Source of the DNA: Novosphingobium sp. SCN 66-18
GTDB lineage: Bacteria; Pseudomonadota; Alphaproteobacteria; Sphingomonadales; Sphingomonadaceae
Direction: 5' to 3'
Assembly (NCBI GenBank): GCA_001725355.1
Contig: MEGD01000026.1
Coordinates: 27,352 to 72,253, forward strand
DNA: 44,902 bases
How positions within the stretch are numbered: the stretch's first letter is position 1; each line of letters begins with the position of its first letter. The notes below the pieces were generated by a model. It was not told where the DNA came from, made no database searches, and saw only the letters and a list, made by a program, of their open reading frames with translations. This document shows, in pieces, positions 14,708 through 24,892 of this stretch. A program made the position numbers and the translations under genes.

Positions 14708-17701
14708 ATGAGCGACAGCACGCCGCGCACGGGACCGAAAGTCTGGTCGATCGCGGCGCACCGTGGCTTTGCCGACGCGCTCGTCGCCGGCCTGATCCCG
14801 CGCTATCGCGAGGACGGCTTCGGGCTGGCCCGGCTGCTGCTGTTGCTGCCGAGCCGGCGCGCCGTGCGCACCGTGACGGAAGCTTTCGTGCGCGCCAGTG
14901 GTGAGGGCGGGCTGCTGCTGCCGCGCATGGCCGTGGTGGGCGATCTCGATCTTGACGAAACGCTGGGGCCGCTGCTCGACCCGCTGGGGCCGGGTGCGGC
15001 AGTGCCGCCGGCGAGCGATCCGGTGTTCCGCCTGCTGCGCATCGCCGAAATGCTGCGGGCGGAACCGGAGCCGGGCAATCTCGGCGAAGCCGGCCTGCTG
15101 CGGCAGGCGCGGTCGATCGTGCGCAGCATGGACCGGATGGCGGTGGAGGATGTCGCGCCCGAAAAGCTGCTGGAGGAAGCGGTGACTGGCGCGGTGGGCG
15201 ATCTTTCGCAGCATTGGATGGACAGCACGCGGTTGTTCGCGAAAGTGCTGTTCCGCTGGCGCGCCGAACAGGAGGCGCGGGGCGAGATCGACGCGCCGGA
15301 ACGGCGCAACCGCCTGCTCGATCATGCGGCGCAGGCGTGGCGGGAAAACCCGCCGGCGCATCCTGTGATCGCCGCCGGGGTGACTTCGGCCGCGCCCGCC
15401 GTCGCGCGGTTGTTGCGCGCCGTGGCTGATCTGCCGGACGGCGGCGTGATCCTGCCCGATCTCGATCTCGCGCTGGAGGAACCGGTGTGGGAGGCGCTGG
15501 GCGCGGCGGGTATGCCCGAGGAACCGGGCGGCCCGCCGTTCGCGCGTGGCGACGTAGTGACGCACCCGCAATACCACCTCAAGCTGCTGCTCAACCGCAT
15601 GGGCGTGGCGCGCGGGGAGGTGCAGCCCTGGCACCGCGCGGGGCTGGCCGCAGCTCCGCCCGAACGCAGCAAGGCGATTTCCAACCTGTTCCTGCCGCCT
15701 GAAGCCAGCACGGTGTGGGTGAGCCTGCCGGCGGAACGGCGGCGGCTTTCGGGCGTGCGCGCGATGGAAACCGCGCACCCCGAGGAAGAGGCGCAGGCGG
15801 TGGCGGTGCTGATCCGGCAGGCGCTGGCGGAACCGGAACGCCGCGTCGCGCTGGTTACGCCGGACCGGGCGCTGGCAGTGCGCGTGGTCGCGCATCTGGC
15901 GCGCTGGAACATCGCGGCGGACGATACCGCCGGCCGCCCCCTGCCGCAGACGCCAGCGGGGCGGCTTTTCCTGCAGATTGCCGAAGTCATGGCCGAACGC
16001 GCCGCGCCGGTGCCGCTGCTGGCGCTGCTGGCGCATCCGCTGGTCATGGCGGGCGAGGGGCGCGCGGCATGGCTGGAGCGGGTGCGCCAGCTCGATCTCG
16101 TGCTGCGCGGGCCACGCCCCGGACCGGGCCTCGAAGCCGTGCGCGCGGTGGTGAAGGAGCAGGACCGGCGCTATCCCGGCCTGTTCGACTGGTGGGACGA
16201 GGCGGAGGCGCTGTTGGCCCCGCTGCTGCTGTTCGATGGCGCGCTGCCGCTGGGCGCGGCGCTGGCGCTGCTGGCCGAGACCGCCGAAGCGCTGTGCGGC
16301 GAGGGCATCTGGGCGCAGCCCGACGGGCGCAGCCTGTCGCAATTCGTGCAGCAATGGAGCGACGCCGCCGGCGAGGTCGTGCTGGAGACCGATCCCGCCG
16401 ACCTGCCCGTGCTGCTGCGCGACGCGCTGGACGAAGTGGCGGTGCGCCCGCCCTATGGCGGGCATCCGCGCCTGGCGATCTATGGCCTGCTCGAAGCGCG
16501 GATGAGCCGGGCGGACCTGGTTATCTGCGCGGGGTTGACCGAGGGCACCTGGCCGGGCGCGCCCGCGCCCGATCCGCTGCTGGCGCCGCCGGTGCTGCGG
16601 ATGCTGGGCATTCCCGGCGCGGATTTCCGCATCGGCCTTGCCGCGCACGATCTGGCCGCCGCGCTGGGCGCGCCCGAAGTGGTGCTGAGCCATGCGCAGC
16701 GCGATGCCGCCGGCCCGGCGATCCCGTCGCGCTTCCTGATGCGCATCCGCGCCATGCTGGGCAGGGAACTGCGGCACGAGCACGACGCGGTGCGCCACGC
16801 CCGCGCGCTCGACGATGCGCCGCCCGCGCCACCCTATCCCCGGCCCGAACCGATGCCATCGGCCGAACAGCGCCGGGTGCCGATCGCCGTCACCGCGCTC
16901 GACCGGCTGCGCGGCGATCCCTACCAGTTCTATGCCTCCGCCATCCTGGGCCTGCGCGCGCTCGATCCCATCGATGCGGACCCGACACCGGCATGGCGGG
17001 GAACGGCCGTCCACGCGATCCTGGAAGCATGGCACGATGCCGGCGCGCGGCCGGGCGAACTGATCCCGCTGGCCGAACGCGCGCTGGCGGAGATGAGCGC
17101 GCACCCGTTCATGCGCGGGCTGTGGCGGCCGCGCCTGTTGGCGGGGCTGGGCTGGATCGAAACGGAGCAGGACCGCCTGTTGGGCGAGGGGCGCGAAGTC
17201 CTGGCCTGGGAGAAAAAGGGCGAGATCACGGTGGACGGCGTGCGCATTCACGGCCGCGCCGATCGGATCGACCGCCTGCCCGACGGCACGCTGGCGGTGG
17301 TCGACTACAAGACCGGCACCCCGCCATCGGCGCGGATGGTGGAGGAAGGCTTTGCGCTCCAGCTCGGGCTTGTCGGCCTGATCGCGCAGGGCGGCGGGAT
17401 CGAGGGGGTGAGCGGCACGCCGACGCGGTTCGAATACTGGTCGCTCGCGCGCAACCGGGAGCGCGATTTCGGCTTCATGGAGGAGCCGGTGCTGGAAGGC
17501 CGCCGCAAGTCCGGCATCCCGCGCGAGGAGTTCCTCGACCGCACGCGCGGCTATCTGGACGAGGCGATCGCGCGGTGGATACTGGGCAGCGATCCGTTCA
17601 CGGCGCGGCTCAATCCCGATCTTCCGGGCTATTCGGACTTTGACCAGCTGATGCGGCTGGACGAATGGCAGGGCCGCGGCCGCGCGGGGGATGCGGCATG
17701 A
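14708..17701 (+). CDS. addB: double-strand break repair protein AddB
   Basis: This 997-residue protein matches the alphaproteobacterial AddB type: an N-terminal helicase-like region (LLLLPSRRAVRTVTEAF) without a recognisable intact Walker A, long Ala/Arg/Leu-rich middle, and a C-terminal RecB-type nuclease with VHAILEAWHDAG and HGRADRIDRLPDG, VVDYKTGTPP. With AddA it forms the helicase-nuclease that processes double-strand ends for RecA. The ATG at 14708 is used because an upstream ATG at 14694 meets a stop after five codons. It overlaps addA by four bases (17698-17701). It is intact here, unlike its partner. Confidence 0.93.
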   Translation: MSDSTPRTGPKVWSIAAHRGFADALVAGLIPRYREDGFGLARLLLLLPSRRAVRTVTEAFVRASGEGGLLLPRMAVVGDLDLDETLGPLLDPLGPGAAVPPASDPVFRLLRIAEMLRAEPEPGNLGEAGLLRQARSIVRSMDRMAVEDVAPEKLLEEAVTGAVGDLSQHWMDSTRLFAKVLFRWRAEQEARGEIDAPERRNRLLDHAAQAWRENPPAHPVIAAGVTSAAPAVARLLRAVADLPDGGVILPDLDLALEEPVWEALGAAGMPEEPGGPPFARGDVVTHPQYHLKLLLNRMGVARGEVQPWHRAGLAAAPPERSKAISNLFLPPEASTVWVSLPAERRRLSGVRAMETAHPEEEAQAVAVLIRQALAEPERRVALVTPDRALAVRVVAHLARWNIAADDTAGRPLPQTPAGRLFLQIAEVMAERAAPVPLLALLAHPLVMAGEGRAAWLERVRQLDLVLRGPRPGPGLEAVRAVVKEQDRRYPGLFDWWDEAEALLAPLLLFDGALPLGAALALLAETAEALCGEGIWAQPDGRSLSQFVQQWSDAAGEVVLETDPADLPVLLRDALDEVAVRPPYGGHPRLAIYGLLEARMSRADLVICAGLTEGTWPGAPAPDPLLAPPVLRMLGIPGADFRIGLAAHDLAAALGAPEVVLSHAQRDAAGPAIPSRFLMRIRAMLGRELRHEHDAVRHARALDDAPPAPPYPRPEPMPSAEQRRVPIAVTALDRLRGDPYQFYASAILGLRALDPIDADPTPAWRGTAVHAILEAWHDAGARPGELIPLAERALAEMSAHPFMRGLWRPRLLAGLGWIETEQDRLLGEGREVLAWEKKGEITVDGVRIHGRADRIDRLPDGTLAVVDYKTGTPPSARMVEEGFALQLGLVGLIAQGGGIEGVSGTPTRFEYWSLARNRERDFGFMEEPVLEGRRKSGIPREEFLDRTRGYLDEAIARWILGSDPFTARLNPDLPGYSDFDQLMRLDEWQGRGRAGDAA

Positions 17702-20700
17702 GCGGGGAGCAGCCAAGCCGCGTCTATCCGCTGAAGGACAACCAGGCGCGCGCGGTCGATCCGCGCCGCACCGTCTGGCTCAGCGCCTCGGCGGGCACGG
17801 GCAAGACGCAGGTTCTGTCGGCGCGCGTGCTGCGCCTTTTGCTGCAGCCCGGCGTGGAGCCGGAGCATCTGCTGTGCCTGACCTTCACCAAGGCGGGCGC
17901 GGCGGAAATGGCGACGCGCGTGAACGAGGTGCTGGCCAGCTGGGTGCGCCTGCCCGAAACCGCGCTGGCCAAACAGTTGATCGCGATCGGCGCGGATTAC
18001 GGCCCCGAAGCGCTGGCCCGCGCGCGCAGCCGGTTCGCGGCGGTGCTCGACTGCCCCGGCGGGGGTCTGCGCATCGAGACGATCCACGCCTTCTGCCAGT
18101 GGCTGCTCTCTGCCTTCCCGGTGGAAGCGGGCCTGATGCCGGGCACCCGCGCGATGGAGGACCGCGACCGCGCGCTGTTGGTGCGGCAAGTGCTGGCCGA
18201 TCTGCTGGTGAGCGCGGAGGAACACGGCGACGAGGTGCTGCTCGACGCGCTGTCCGATCTCAGCCTGCGGATGGCGCAGGACCAGGTCGAGGCGTTCCTG
18301 CTGCGCTGCGCCGGCGCGCGTGACTTGTGGTTCGGACCCCGCGGGTGGCAACTGCCGCTGCGCCAGAATATCAATCGCGCGCTGGGGCTGGACGCGGACG
18401 AGGACGGAGCGGGCCTTGCCTCGCTCTGCGCCGACGATGCCTTCGATGTGCGCTCGGTGCGGTGGTGCATGGAAGCCAATGCGGCATGGGGCACGAAGAG
18501 CGGGATCGATGCGGCCAATGCCCTGGGTGACTGGATCGCGCTGTCTCCCGAACGGCGGCTGGAAGCGCTGGACCTGCTGGCCGAGCAGTTCCTGACCAAG
18601 GCGGGCCAGCCCCGCTCCACCACCAACATCGCCAAGAAGGCGCCGGACTATCCCGAATATGCCGCGCGCGTCATCGCTTGCCTGGAAGCGGTGCGCGAAC
18701 GGCGGGCGCTGGTGGCGCTGGCGGCGATGCTCGATCCGGCGCTGACGCTGGGCCGCCGCTTCGCGCTGGCGTGGGACGAGGCCAAGACGCGCGAAGGCTT
18801 CATCGATTTCGACGACCAGATCCGCAAGGCCGCGGCGCTGCTGACCGAAAACGTGAGCGCGGAATGGATCCGCTTCAAGCTCGACCGCCGGTTCGACCAC
18901 ATCCTTGTCGACGAGGCGCAGGACACCAACGCGGCGCAATGGCGCATCATGCTGGACGGGCTGGTGGCGGACTTCTTCACCGGCGAAGGCCTGCATGGCG
19001 ACGCGCTGCGCACGCTGTTCGTGGTGGGCGATTACAAGCAGGCGATCTTCCGTTTCCAGGGCACCAGCCCGGAGAATTTCGCGGCGGCCAAGGCGCGCGT
19101 TGAACGCCAGTTGCGCGATGTGGCCGAGGTGCTCGACGACCGCTCGCGGACCCTGCTGGGGCTGGGGCTGGGGCGGTCCTACCGCACCTCGCAACCCGTG
19201 CTGTCGTTCGTCGACCGCGCGATCGCGCATATCGGGCCGGACCGCTTCGGGCTGGCCGAGCCGCCCGAACCGCATGTGGGCGAGGAACGGCCGGGGCTTG
19301 TCACGCTCTGGCGGCCGGTCGGGCTGGCGGCCGGCGGCGAGGATGAGGAAGCGCCCGAAGCCGGCGAGGAAGGGGCGGAAGGCTGGCTCTCGCGCCCGGA
19401 CCGCGATCTGGCGGACCGGCTCGCGCGGCAGATCAGGGCTTGGCTGGAAACCGGCTTCCCGCTGGCCAAGGGCACGCCGCGCCACGCCACCGCGGGCGAC
19501 ATCATGGTGCTGGTGCGCAAGCGCAAGGAACTGGCCGGGCTGATCGTGGCGCGGTTGCACGCGCAGGGGGTGCCGGTGGCGGGCGTGGACCGGCTGAGGC
19601 TGGGCGCGCCGCTGGCGGTGAAGGACCTTGTCGCCGCGCTGCGCTTCGCCGCGCAGCCGTGGGATGATCTCAGCCTTGCCGGCCTGCTTGTTTCCCCGCT
19701 GATCGGGTGGACGCAGGAAGAGCTGCTCGAACACGGCTATCGCGCCGGCGGAACGCGGCTGTGGGACCACCTGTGAGCCAGCGAGGGGCCGAAGACGCAC
19801 GCCACGATGGAGCGGCTGCGCGCGCTGCTGGCGCGGGCGGACTACGAAACGCCCCAGGCGATGCTGCACTGGCTGTTGCTGGGGCCGTGGCAGGGGCGGC
19901 GCAAGCTGGTGGCGCGGCTGGGCCGGGAAGCCAACGATCCCATCGACGAACTGCTCAACGCCGCGATGGCCTATGCCGCCGGCAACGTGCCGAGCCTGAC
20001 CGGCTTCCTTCAGTGGTTCGACGCGGGCGAGGGCGAGTTGAAGCGCGAGGCGGGTAAGAACGAGGGGCTGGTGCGGGTGATGACCGTGCACGGCTCGAAA
20101 GGCTTGCAGGCGCCGATCGTAATTCTGGCCGATGCCGCCGACGATCCGGATGCCTCGCCCGTGCGCGGGCTGGAAGTGACTGAAAGCGTGCTGGGCGAAA
20201 GCCGCAAGGTGCCGCTGCCGCCGCTACGCAAGGAGGAAAAGGCCGGGCCAGTGCGCGAGGCCGAGGCGCAGGCCGCGCGCGAGGAGCGCGAGGAGCACTG
20301 GCGCCTGCTCTACGTGGCGATGACCCGCGCGGAGGAGGCGCTGTTCGTCACCGGATCGCTGGGCGGGCGGCGTAAGGAGGTACCGCCGGAAAGCTGGTAT
20401 GCGATGCTCGAGCCGCTGTTCGGCACCGAGGAGTGGATCGCGGACCCGTTGTGGGAAGGGCGTCGGCAGCTGGGCGCGCAGGCCCCTTCGCCCGCTGCCG
20501 ACGCCACGCCGGAGGCCGTCGCACCGCGCGAGGCACTGCCCGAGGTGCTGCTCCAGCCGATCGGTCCCGAACCACGCCCGCCGCGCCCGCTCGCGCCCTC
20601 CGCCATGGGCGAGGACGAGGCGCCCGATCCGCCGATCCGGCCGGGGCCGGGCGCGCTGCTGGCGGCGCGGCGGGGAACGCTGGTCCACAAGCTGATCGAA

Positions 20701-21186
20701 CGCCTGCCCGAACTGCCGCGCGAGCGCCGCCGTGATGCCGCGCTGAACTGGCTGGCGCGCGCGGGCGGGGAGTTCCTGCCCGAAGACCATGCGGCGATGG
20801 CGCAAGCGGCGCTCACCGTGCTCGATCATCCGGACTGGCAGGACGTGTTCGGTCCGGATTCGCTCGCGGAAGTTCCGTTGGCGGCGGTGGTCGAAGGGCG
20901 CGTGGTGACGGGCACGATCGACCGGCTGATCGTCCGCCCCGGCCTGGTCCGCATCGTCGATTTCAAGACCGCCCGCCGACCGCCCGCGCGGATCGAGGAG
21001 ATTCCGGCGGCCTATCTGCGCCAGATGGCGGCCTATGTTGCGGCGCTGAAGGTGATCCACCCCGGCCGCCGCGTGGAGGCCGCGCTGCTCTATACCCACA
21101 CGCCGCAACTGTTCGCCTTGCCGGAGGCGCTGCTGGCGGCGCAGAAGCTGGACCTTTCCCCCGCGCAGGAATCCTTTCCCGCGTGA
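17698..21186 (+). pseudogene. addA: addA, helicase-nuclease subunit, interrupted by in-frame TGA
   Basis: The frame encodes a full-length AddA of 1162 residues if one stop codon is ignored. The first part (692 codons) has Walker A SASAGTGKT (Lys36), FTKAGAAEMATR, the ETIHAFCQWLL motif, HILVDEAQDTNAAQW, and GDYKQAIFRFQG. TGA at 19774-19776 follows GTRLWDHL. The same frame then continues ASEGPKTH with VMTVHGSKGLQAPIV (motif V), YVAMTRAEEALF (motif VI) and the RecB-type nuclease (GTIDRLIV, VDFKTARRPP). The product stopping at 19776 lacks motifs V-VI and the nuclease. The flanking residues fit HLRAS, so CGA to TGA is the simplest cause. An ATG at 19807 could start the second part, but its ribosome site is poor. 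A sequencing error is also possible. Confidence 0.8.
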
Positions 21187-21245
21187 TCTGTTGTTTCAAG
21201 ACACGGACCGCTTAGATTGGCGTCCAAGACCAGAAGGAGTTACCG

Positions 21246-21566
21246 ATGTCCACCAAAGCCGTCACCGACGCCAGCTTCGCCGCCGACGTTCTCGAATCCG
21301 ACAAGCCCGTGCTGGTCGACTTCTGGGCCGACTGGTGCGGCCCGTGCAAGATGATCGCGCCGGCGCTGGAAGAGATCGCCGAGGAACTGGGCGACAAGCT
21401 GACCATCGCCAAGATGGACATCATGGAAAACACCGGCATTCCGGGCGAAATCGGCGTGCAGTCGATCCCGCTGCTGGTGCTGTTCAAGGATGGCAAGCCG
21501 GTGGCGCAGAAGCTGGGCGCCGCGCCCAAGAGCCAGCTCAAGGGCTGGATCGAAAGCGTTCTCTGA
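21246..21566 (+). CDS. trxA: thioredoxin
   Basis: This 106-residue thioredoxin has the active site DWCGPCKM (Cys31, Cys34), the cis-Pro loop SIPLL, and the usual fold from VTDASFAADVLESDKPVLVDFWA to the last helix QLKGWIESVL. It is a general cytoplasmic disulfide reductase. An AAGGAG lies before the ATG. It follows addA by 59 bases, the usual alphaproteobacterial order, and may have its own promoter. Confidence 0.97.
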   Translation: MSTKAVTDASFAADVLESDKPVLVDFWADWCGPCKMIAPALEEIAEELGDKLTIAKMDIMENTGIPGEIGVQSIPLLVLFKDGKPVAQKLGAAPKSQLKGWIESVL

Positions 21567-21599
21567 CGCTGAGCCTGAATCGTCCCCTTGCCCTGAATC

Positions 21600-21680
21600 G
21601 TCATTGCGAGGGGCGAAGCCCCGCGGCAATCCAGAGCGGCACGCCGGACTCTGGATTGCTTCGCCTGCGCTCGCAATGAC
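21600..21680. repeat. 81-bp nested inverted repeat
   Basis: Outer arms GTCATTGCGAG (21600-21610) and CTCGCAATGAC (21670-21680) are perfect inverted copies. Inside them GCGAAGC (21613-21619) pairs with GCTTCGC (21658-21664), and GCAATCCAGAG (21626-21636) pairs with CTCTGGATTGC (21649-21659). It sits between the convergent trxA and inositol-phosphatase genes. Elements with these ends are common dispersed intergenic repeats in alphaproteobacterial genomes. The inner hairpin could also end transcription. There is one copy in this window. Confidence 0.85.
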
Positions 21681-21691
21681 GAAGCATCGGC

Positions 21692-22507
21692 TCACCCGCC
21701 TGGCAGCGCGTTCAGCCTCTCCGCCATGGCATCCCACAGCGCGGGCGTGGCCGCCGCGATCAGGCCCGGCTCCAGATGCCGGTCCAGCAGGTAGGGCGAA
21801 CCATCGGGCCGCGCGGCCTTGCCGCCGGCCTCGTTGACGAACAGCACGCCCGCCGCGTGGTCCCACGCCAGCGTGCGTTCGAAGATCGACAGGTCGTTCA
21901 CGCCCAGCACGATGCGCGGATACTGTTCCGCCGCGCAGCGCGGGATGTCCACGAGCGCATAGTGCGGCGCGATATGCTGGCGCATCGCCTCGCGCTTGTC
22001 CTTGTCCACGAACACCAGCGAGATCGCGGCAACCGGTGGCTCCTGCCCGGTCGCCTGCGCCATCACGCGCTCGCCATCCACCCACGCCCCCTTGCCGCGA
22101 TGGGCGATGCACAGGCGGTCGATCAAGGGGTCATAGATCCAGCCCGCCACGGTCTCGCCTCTTTCCGCCAGCGCGATCAGGATCGCGAAGGGCGGCTTGC
22201 CGGCGGCGAAATTGTTGGTGCCGTCGAGCGGATCGATCACCCAGCACAGGCTGTCGCCCAGCCGGTCCATCAGCGCCGGATCGGCATGGCTGCCCTCTTC
22301 GCCGACGATCGCCGCTTCGGGCAGGATTTTCGCCAGCCCCTCGATCAGCAGCGCCTCGCTTTCGGTATCGGCGATGGTAACGACATCGTCCGCGGCCTTG
22401 GCCACGATCTCGTGATCGGCAAGCTGGAGGTAGTGCCGCAGCAGCGTGCGTTGGGCGATATCGCGCATAAGCGCGGCGACGGCGGTGTCGAGAGCGGATT
22501 CCGTCAT
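21692..22507 (-). CDS. inositol monophosphatase family protein
   Basis: This 271-residue protein has the metal sites of the family: GEEGSH (Glu-Glu), WVIDPLDGTNNF (Asp-Pro-Leu-Asp-Gly-Thr) and the late LAWDHAAGVLFVNEAGG. Members hydrolyse inositol phosphates, histidinol phosphate (HisN) or 3'-phosphoadenosine phosphate; the residues seen do not separate these. The ATG overlaps the stop of the upstream GFA gene by two bases, so the two are cotranslated. Confidence 0.88.
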   Translation of the reverse strand: MTESALDTAVAALMRDIAQRTLLRHYLQLADHEIVAKAADDVVTIADTESEALLIEGLAKILPEAAIVGEEGSHADPALMDRLGDSLCWVIDPLDGTNNFAAGKPPFAILIALAERGETVAGWIYDPLIDRLCIAHRGKGAWVDGERVMAQATGQEPPVAAISLVFVDKDKREAMRQHIAPHYALVDIPRCAAEQYPRIVLGVNDLSIFERTLAWDHAAGVLFVNEAGGKAARPDGSPYLLDRHLEPGLIAAATPALWDAMAERLNALPGG

Positions 22508-22935
22508 GAAAGTCCTTCGGCGCGCGAACGCGGGTAACGGGGAAGATCGTCGGCCGGCTCCGCCCAAGGGATGCGGCTGGCGTAGAACATATGGAAGCCC
22601 GGCGTGACGCGTTCGGGATGGTCGAGCGTGGCTAGGCTGAAATCGGTGGTCGCGGCGGCCGACTTGTCGCGCATCAGCAGCGGCGTTCCGCAGGCGCGGC
22701 AGAACCAGCGTTCGCCGCTTTCGCTGGACGATGCCCGCCCGATGGACGCAAGGCCCTGTTCGATCACGAAGGCATCCGCGGAGACCGAGGCGAAGGCCAT
22801 GGCCGGGCTGCCGGAATTGAGCTGGCAGGTGCGGCAATGGCACCAGCCCGCGCCGGTCGGCGGGCTGGCCAGTCTGTAGCGGACCGTGCCGCACAGACAG
22901 CCGCCGGTCCAGTCTCCGCTTCGGTCTCCGCTCAT
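22504..22935 (-). CDS. GFA family zinc-binding protein
   Basis: This 143-residue protein carries the zinc ligands of the GFA family (glutathione-dependent formaldehyde-activating enzyme-like): GGCLCGTVRY, GWCHCRTCQ and WFCRACGTPL. Although named for a glutathione-formaldehyde role, most members have no proven activity. The ATG at 22935 overlaps the GST stop; a longer frame exists upstream but would run into the GST coding sequence. The overlap with a GST gene supports a glutathione-linked task. Confidence 0.88.
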   Translation of the reverse strand: MSGDRSGDWTGGCLCGTVRYRLASPPTGAGWCHCRTCQLNSGSPAMAFASVSADAFVIEQGLASIGRASSSESGERWFCRACGTPLLMRDKSAAATTDFSLATLDHPERVTPGFHMFYASRIPWAEPADDLPRYPRSRAEGLS

Positions 22936-23537
22936 GTCAGCGGGATCATGACCTGGCTGGCATAGCCGGGCCGTTGGCGCAGCCGGGCGTACCATTCGGC
23001 CAGATGCGGCACATCGGGACGCGGCACCGCCAAGCTAAAGAAGGTGTGGGCATAGACGCCCATCGGGATGTCGGCGATGCCGAAGCGATCGCCCGACAAC
23101 CACGGCCGCGTGGCGAGTTCGGCGTCGAGAATGCGCATCATCGCGCCCGAGGCTTCGGCCGATCGGGCCACGGCCGGGTCGCTGGCGTCCTTGCCCTCGC
23201 GCACGCAGCCCAAGAACGCATCACGCTGCGCGTCGGCGAAATGGAACTGCCAGTCCATCCACTTGTCGCCCGCCGCGCGGATGGCGGGATCGTCGGCGCG
23301 GAAGGAAGGGGCATGGCGATCCGCCAGATAGCGCAGGATCGCGTTCGATTCCCACAGCACCAGATCGCCGTCCTCAATCGTGGGGATCATGCGGTTGGGG
23401 TTCTTCGCCAGGTATTCCGGCGTGAAACCGAACGGGCCTCCCATGTCGATCCGGTGGTGCGGCAGGCCCATCTCGATCGCGGCCCAGGCCACTTTCTTGA
23501 CGTTGTGCGAATTGAGCCGTCCCCAGATCGTGAGCAT
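22932..23537 (-). CDS. glutathione S-transferase family protein
   Basis: This 201-residue protein has a thioredoxin-like N-domain (MLTIWGRLNSHNVKKVAWAA, NRMIPTIEDGDLVLWESNAILRYLADRH with cis-Pro and the Glu-Ser that bind glutathione) and a helical C-domain ending near HLAEWYARLRQRPGY. A Ser (Ser10) lies at the usual catalytic site. Substrate is unknown. It is separated from argJ by six bases and overlaps the GFA gene, giving a four-gene minus-strand operon. Confidence 0.9.
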   Translation of the reverse strand: MLTIWGRLNSHNVKKVAWAAIEMGLPHHRIDMGGPFGFTPEYLAKNPNRMIPTIEDGDLVLWESNAILRYLADRHAPSFRADDPAIRAAGDKWMDWQFHFADAQRDAFLGCVREGKDASDPAVARSAEASGAMMRILDAELATRPWLSGDRFGIADIPMGVYAHTFFSLAVPRPDVPHLAEWYARLRQRPGYASQVMIPLT

Positions 23538-23543
23538 CGCGGA

Positions 23544-24770
23544 TCAGCTCCGGTAATCGGCGTTGATCGAGATGTAACCGTGGGTGAGATCGCAGGTCCA
23601 CACCGTCGCGCTGCCGTCGCCCAGGCCGAGATCGACCTCGATGCCGATCTCGCGGCCCCTGAGATGCGCCGCGACCGGGGCTTCGTCATAGTCGGCGAGC
23701 GGCTGGCCTTCCTTCGCCGCCCAGGTGCCGCCAAAGCCGATCGACAGCCGGTCGCGGTCCGCCGGTTCACCGGCCTTGCCCACGGCCATGACCACGCGGC
23801 CCCAGTTGGCATCCTCCCCGGCGATGGCGGTCTTGACCAGTGGCGAATTGGCGATGGCCAGGCCGACGCGGCGGGCGCTCTCGTCGCTGACCGCGCCGGT
23901 GACATGCACGGTGATGAACTTCTGCGCGCCTTCGCCGTCCCTGACCACGAGATGCGCCAGCTGGCGGCAGACGTCTTCCAGCGCCGCGGCGAAGGCATCG
24001 GCGCCGGGGCTGTCAAACGAGGCCAGCGGCGCGTTGCCCGCCTTGCCGGTGGCGAAGGCCAGCACGGTATCGCTGGTGGACGTGTCGCTATCGACCGTGA
24101 TGCAGGAGAACGTCCTGAGGTTCGCCGCCGAGAGCAACTGCTGGAGGAAGGCCGGCTCCACCGCCGCGTCGGTGAAGACATAGCCCAGCATCGTCGCCAT
24201 GTCGGGCGCGATCATGCCCGATCCCTTGATGATGGCGCAGAGCGTGACCGTGGTGTCGCCGATCATCGCGGTGGCGGTGGCGCCCTTGGCGAAGGTGTCG
24301 GTCGTGCCGATCGTGCGGGCGGCTTCCTCCCACGTGCATTCCGGTGCGGCAAGCGCGGATTCCACGCCGGCGCGCGCCTTGTCCTTGGGCAGCGGCACGC
24401 CGATCACCCCGGTCGAGGAAACGAATACCTGTTCCTTCGCGCAACCGAGATGGTCGGCCACTTGCGCCATGATCTGCTCCACCGCCTCGCGCCCGCGATA
24501 GCCGGTGAAGGCGTTGGAATTGCCGGCGTTGACCACCAGCGCGCGGCCAAGTCCCTGCTTCACGTAGATGCGGCCGAGTTCGACTTCCGAGGAGCAGCAG
24601 ACGTTGCGGGTGAACACGCCCGCTACCGAGGTGCCCTCCGCCAGTTCGACATAGGTCAGATCGCATCGGCCCCAGTCCTTGTAGCCGGCACGGGCGACGC
24701 GCGGCGTTACTCCGGCGATGGCCGGAAGAGCGGGAAAGGGCGTGGCGAGCGGGGAGACGGCGTCTGACAT
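23544..24770 (-). CDS. argJ: bifunctional glutamate N-acetyltransferase / amino-acid acetyltransferase
   Basis: The 408-residue protein is an ornithine acetyltransferase that recycles or makes N-acetylglutamate in arginine synthesis. It is self-cleaving, and the nucleophile is Thr193 in KGSGMIAPDMATMLG, which would become the N-terminus of the beta chain. Also visible are NAGNSNAFTG and VFVSSTGVIGVPLP. The ATG at 24770 is the family start. It heads the minus-strand cluster with GST, GFA and the phosphatase-like gene. Confidence 0.96.
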   Translation of the reverse strand: MSDAVSPLATPFPALPAIAGVTPRVARAGYKDWGRCDLTYVELAEGTSVAGVFTRNVCCSSEVELGRIYVKQGLGRALVVNAGNSNAFTGYRGREAVEQIMAQVADHLGCAKEQVFVSSTGVIGVPLPKDKARAGVESALAAPECTWEEAARTIGTTDTFAKGATATAMIGDTTVTLCAIIKGSGMIAPDMATMLGYVFTDAAVEPAFLQQLLSAANLRTFSCITVDSDTSTSDTVLAFATGKAGNAPLASFDSPGADAFAAALEDVCRQLAHLVVRDGEGAQKFITVHVTGAVSDESARRVGLAIANSPLVKTAIAGEDANWGRVVMAVGKAGEPADRDRLSIGFGGTWAAKEGQPLADYDEAPVAAHLRGREIGIEVDLGLGDGSATVWTCDLTHGYISINADYRS

Positions 24771-24892
24771 GGGCCAAGCGGTTAGCTCTCCGCCACGCGC
24801 ATCGCAAGCAGCGCGGGCGTGTTTTCGATGCCCGGTGCCGATGACCGCTTTGACGCTTTACCCGAAGGAAAATTCCGGGCACGGAGGCGGCC

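Noticed and set aside
13823-17716. A 1297-codon open frame on the minus strand
   Set aside because: It lies antisense to murU and addB, is rich in Arg, His, Gln and Ala, and has no recognisable domain. In DNA of this GC content, stop codons are rare on the opposite strand of real genes.
19774-19776. TGA in addA as a selenocysteine or programmed recoding site
   Set aside because: No selenocysteine-insertion-type hairpin stands out after it, AddA is not a selenoprotein, and the neighbouring residues fit a simple Arg-to-stop change.
17629-20091. An 820-codon open frame on the minus strand, with a similar 720-codon one at 26575-28737
   Set aside because: They are antisense to addA and secA, whose proteins are clearly recognised. 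Composition is that of shadow frames.
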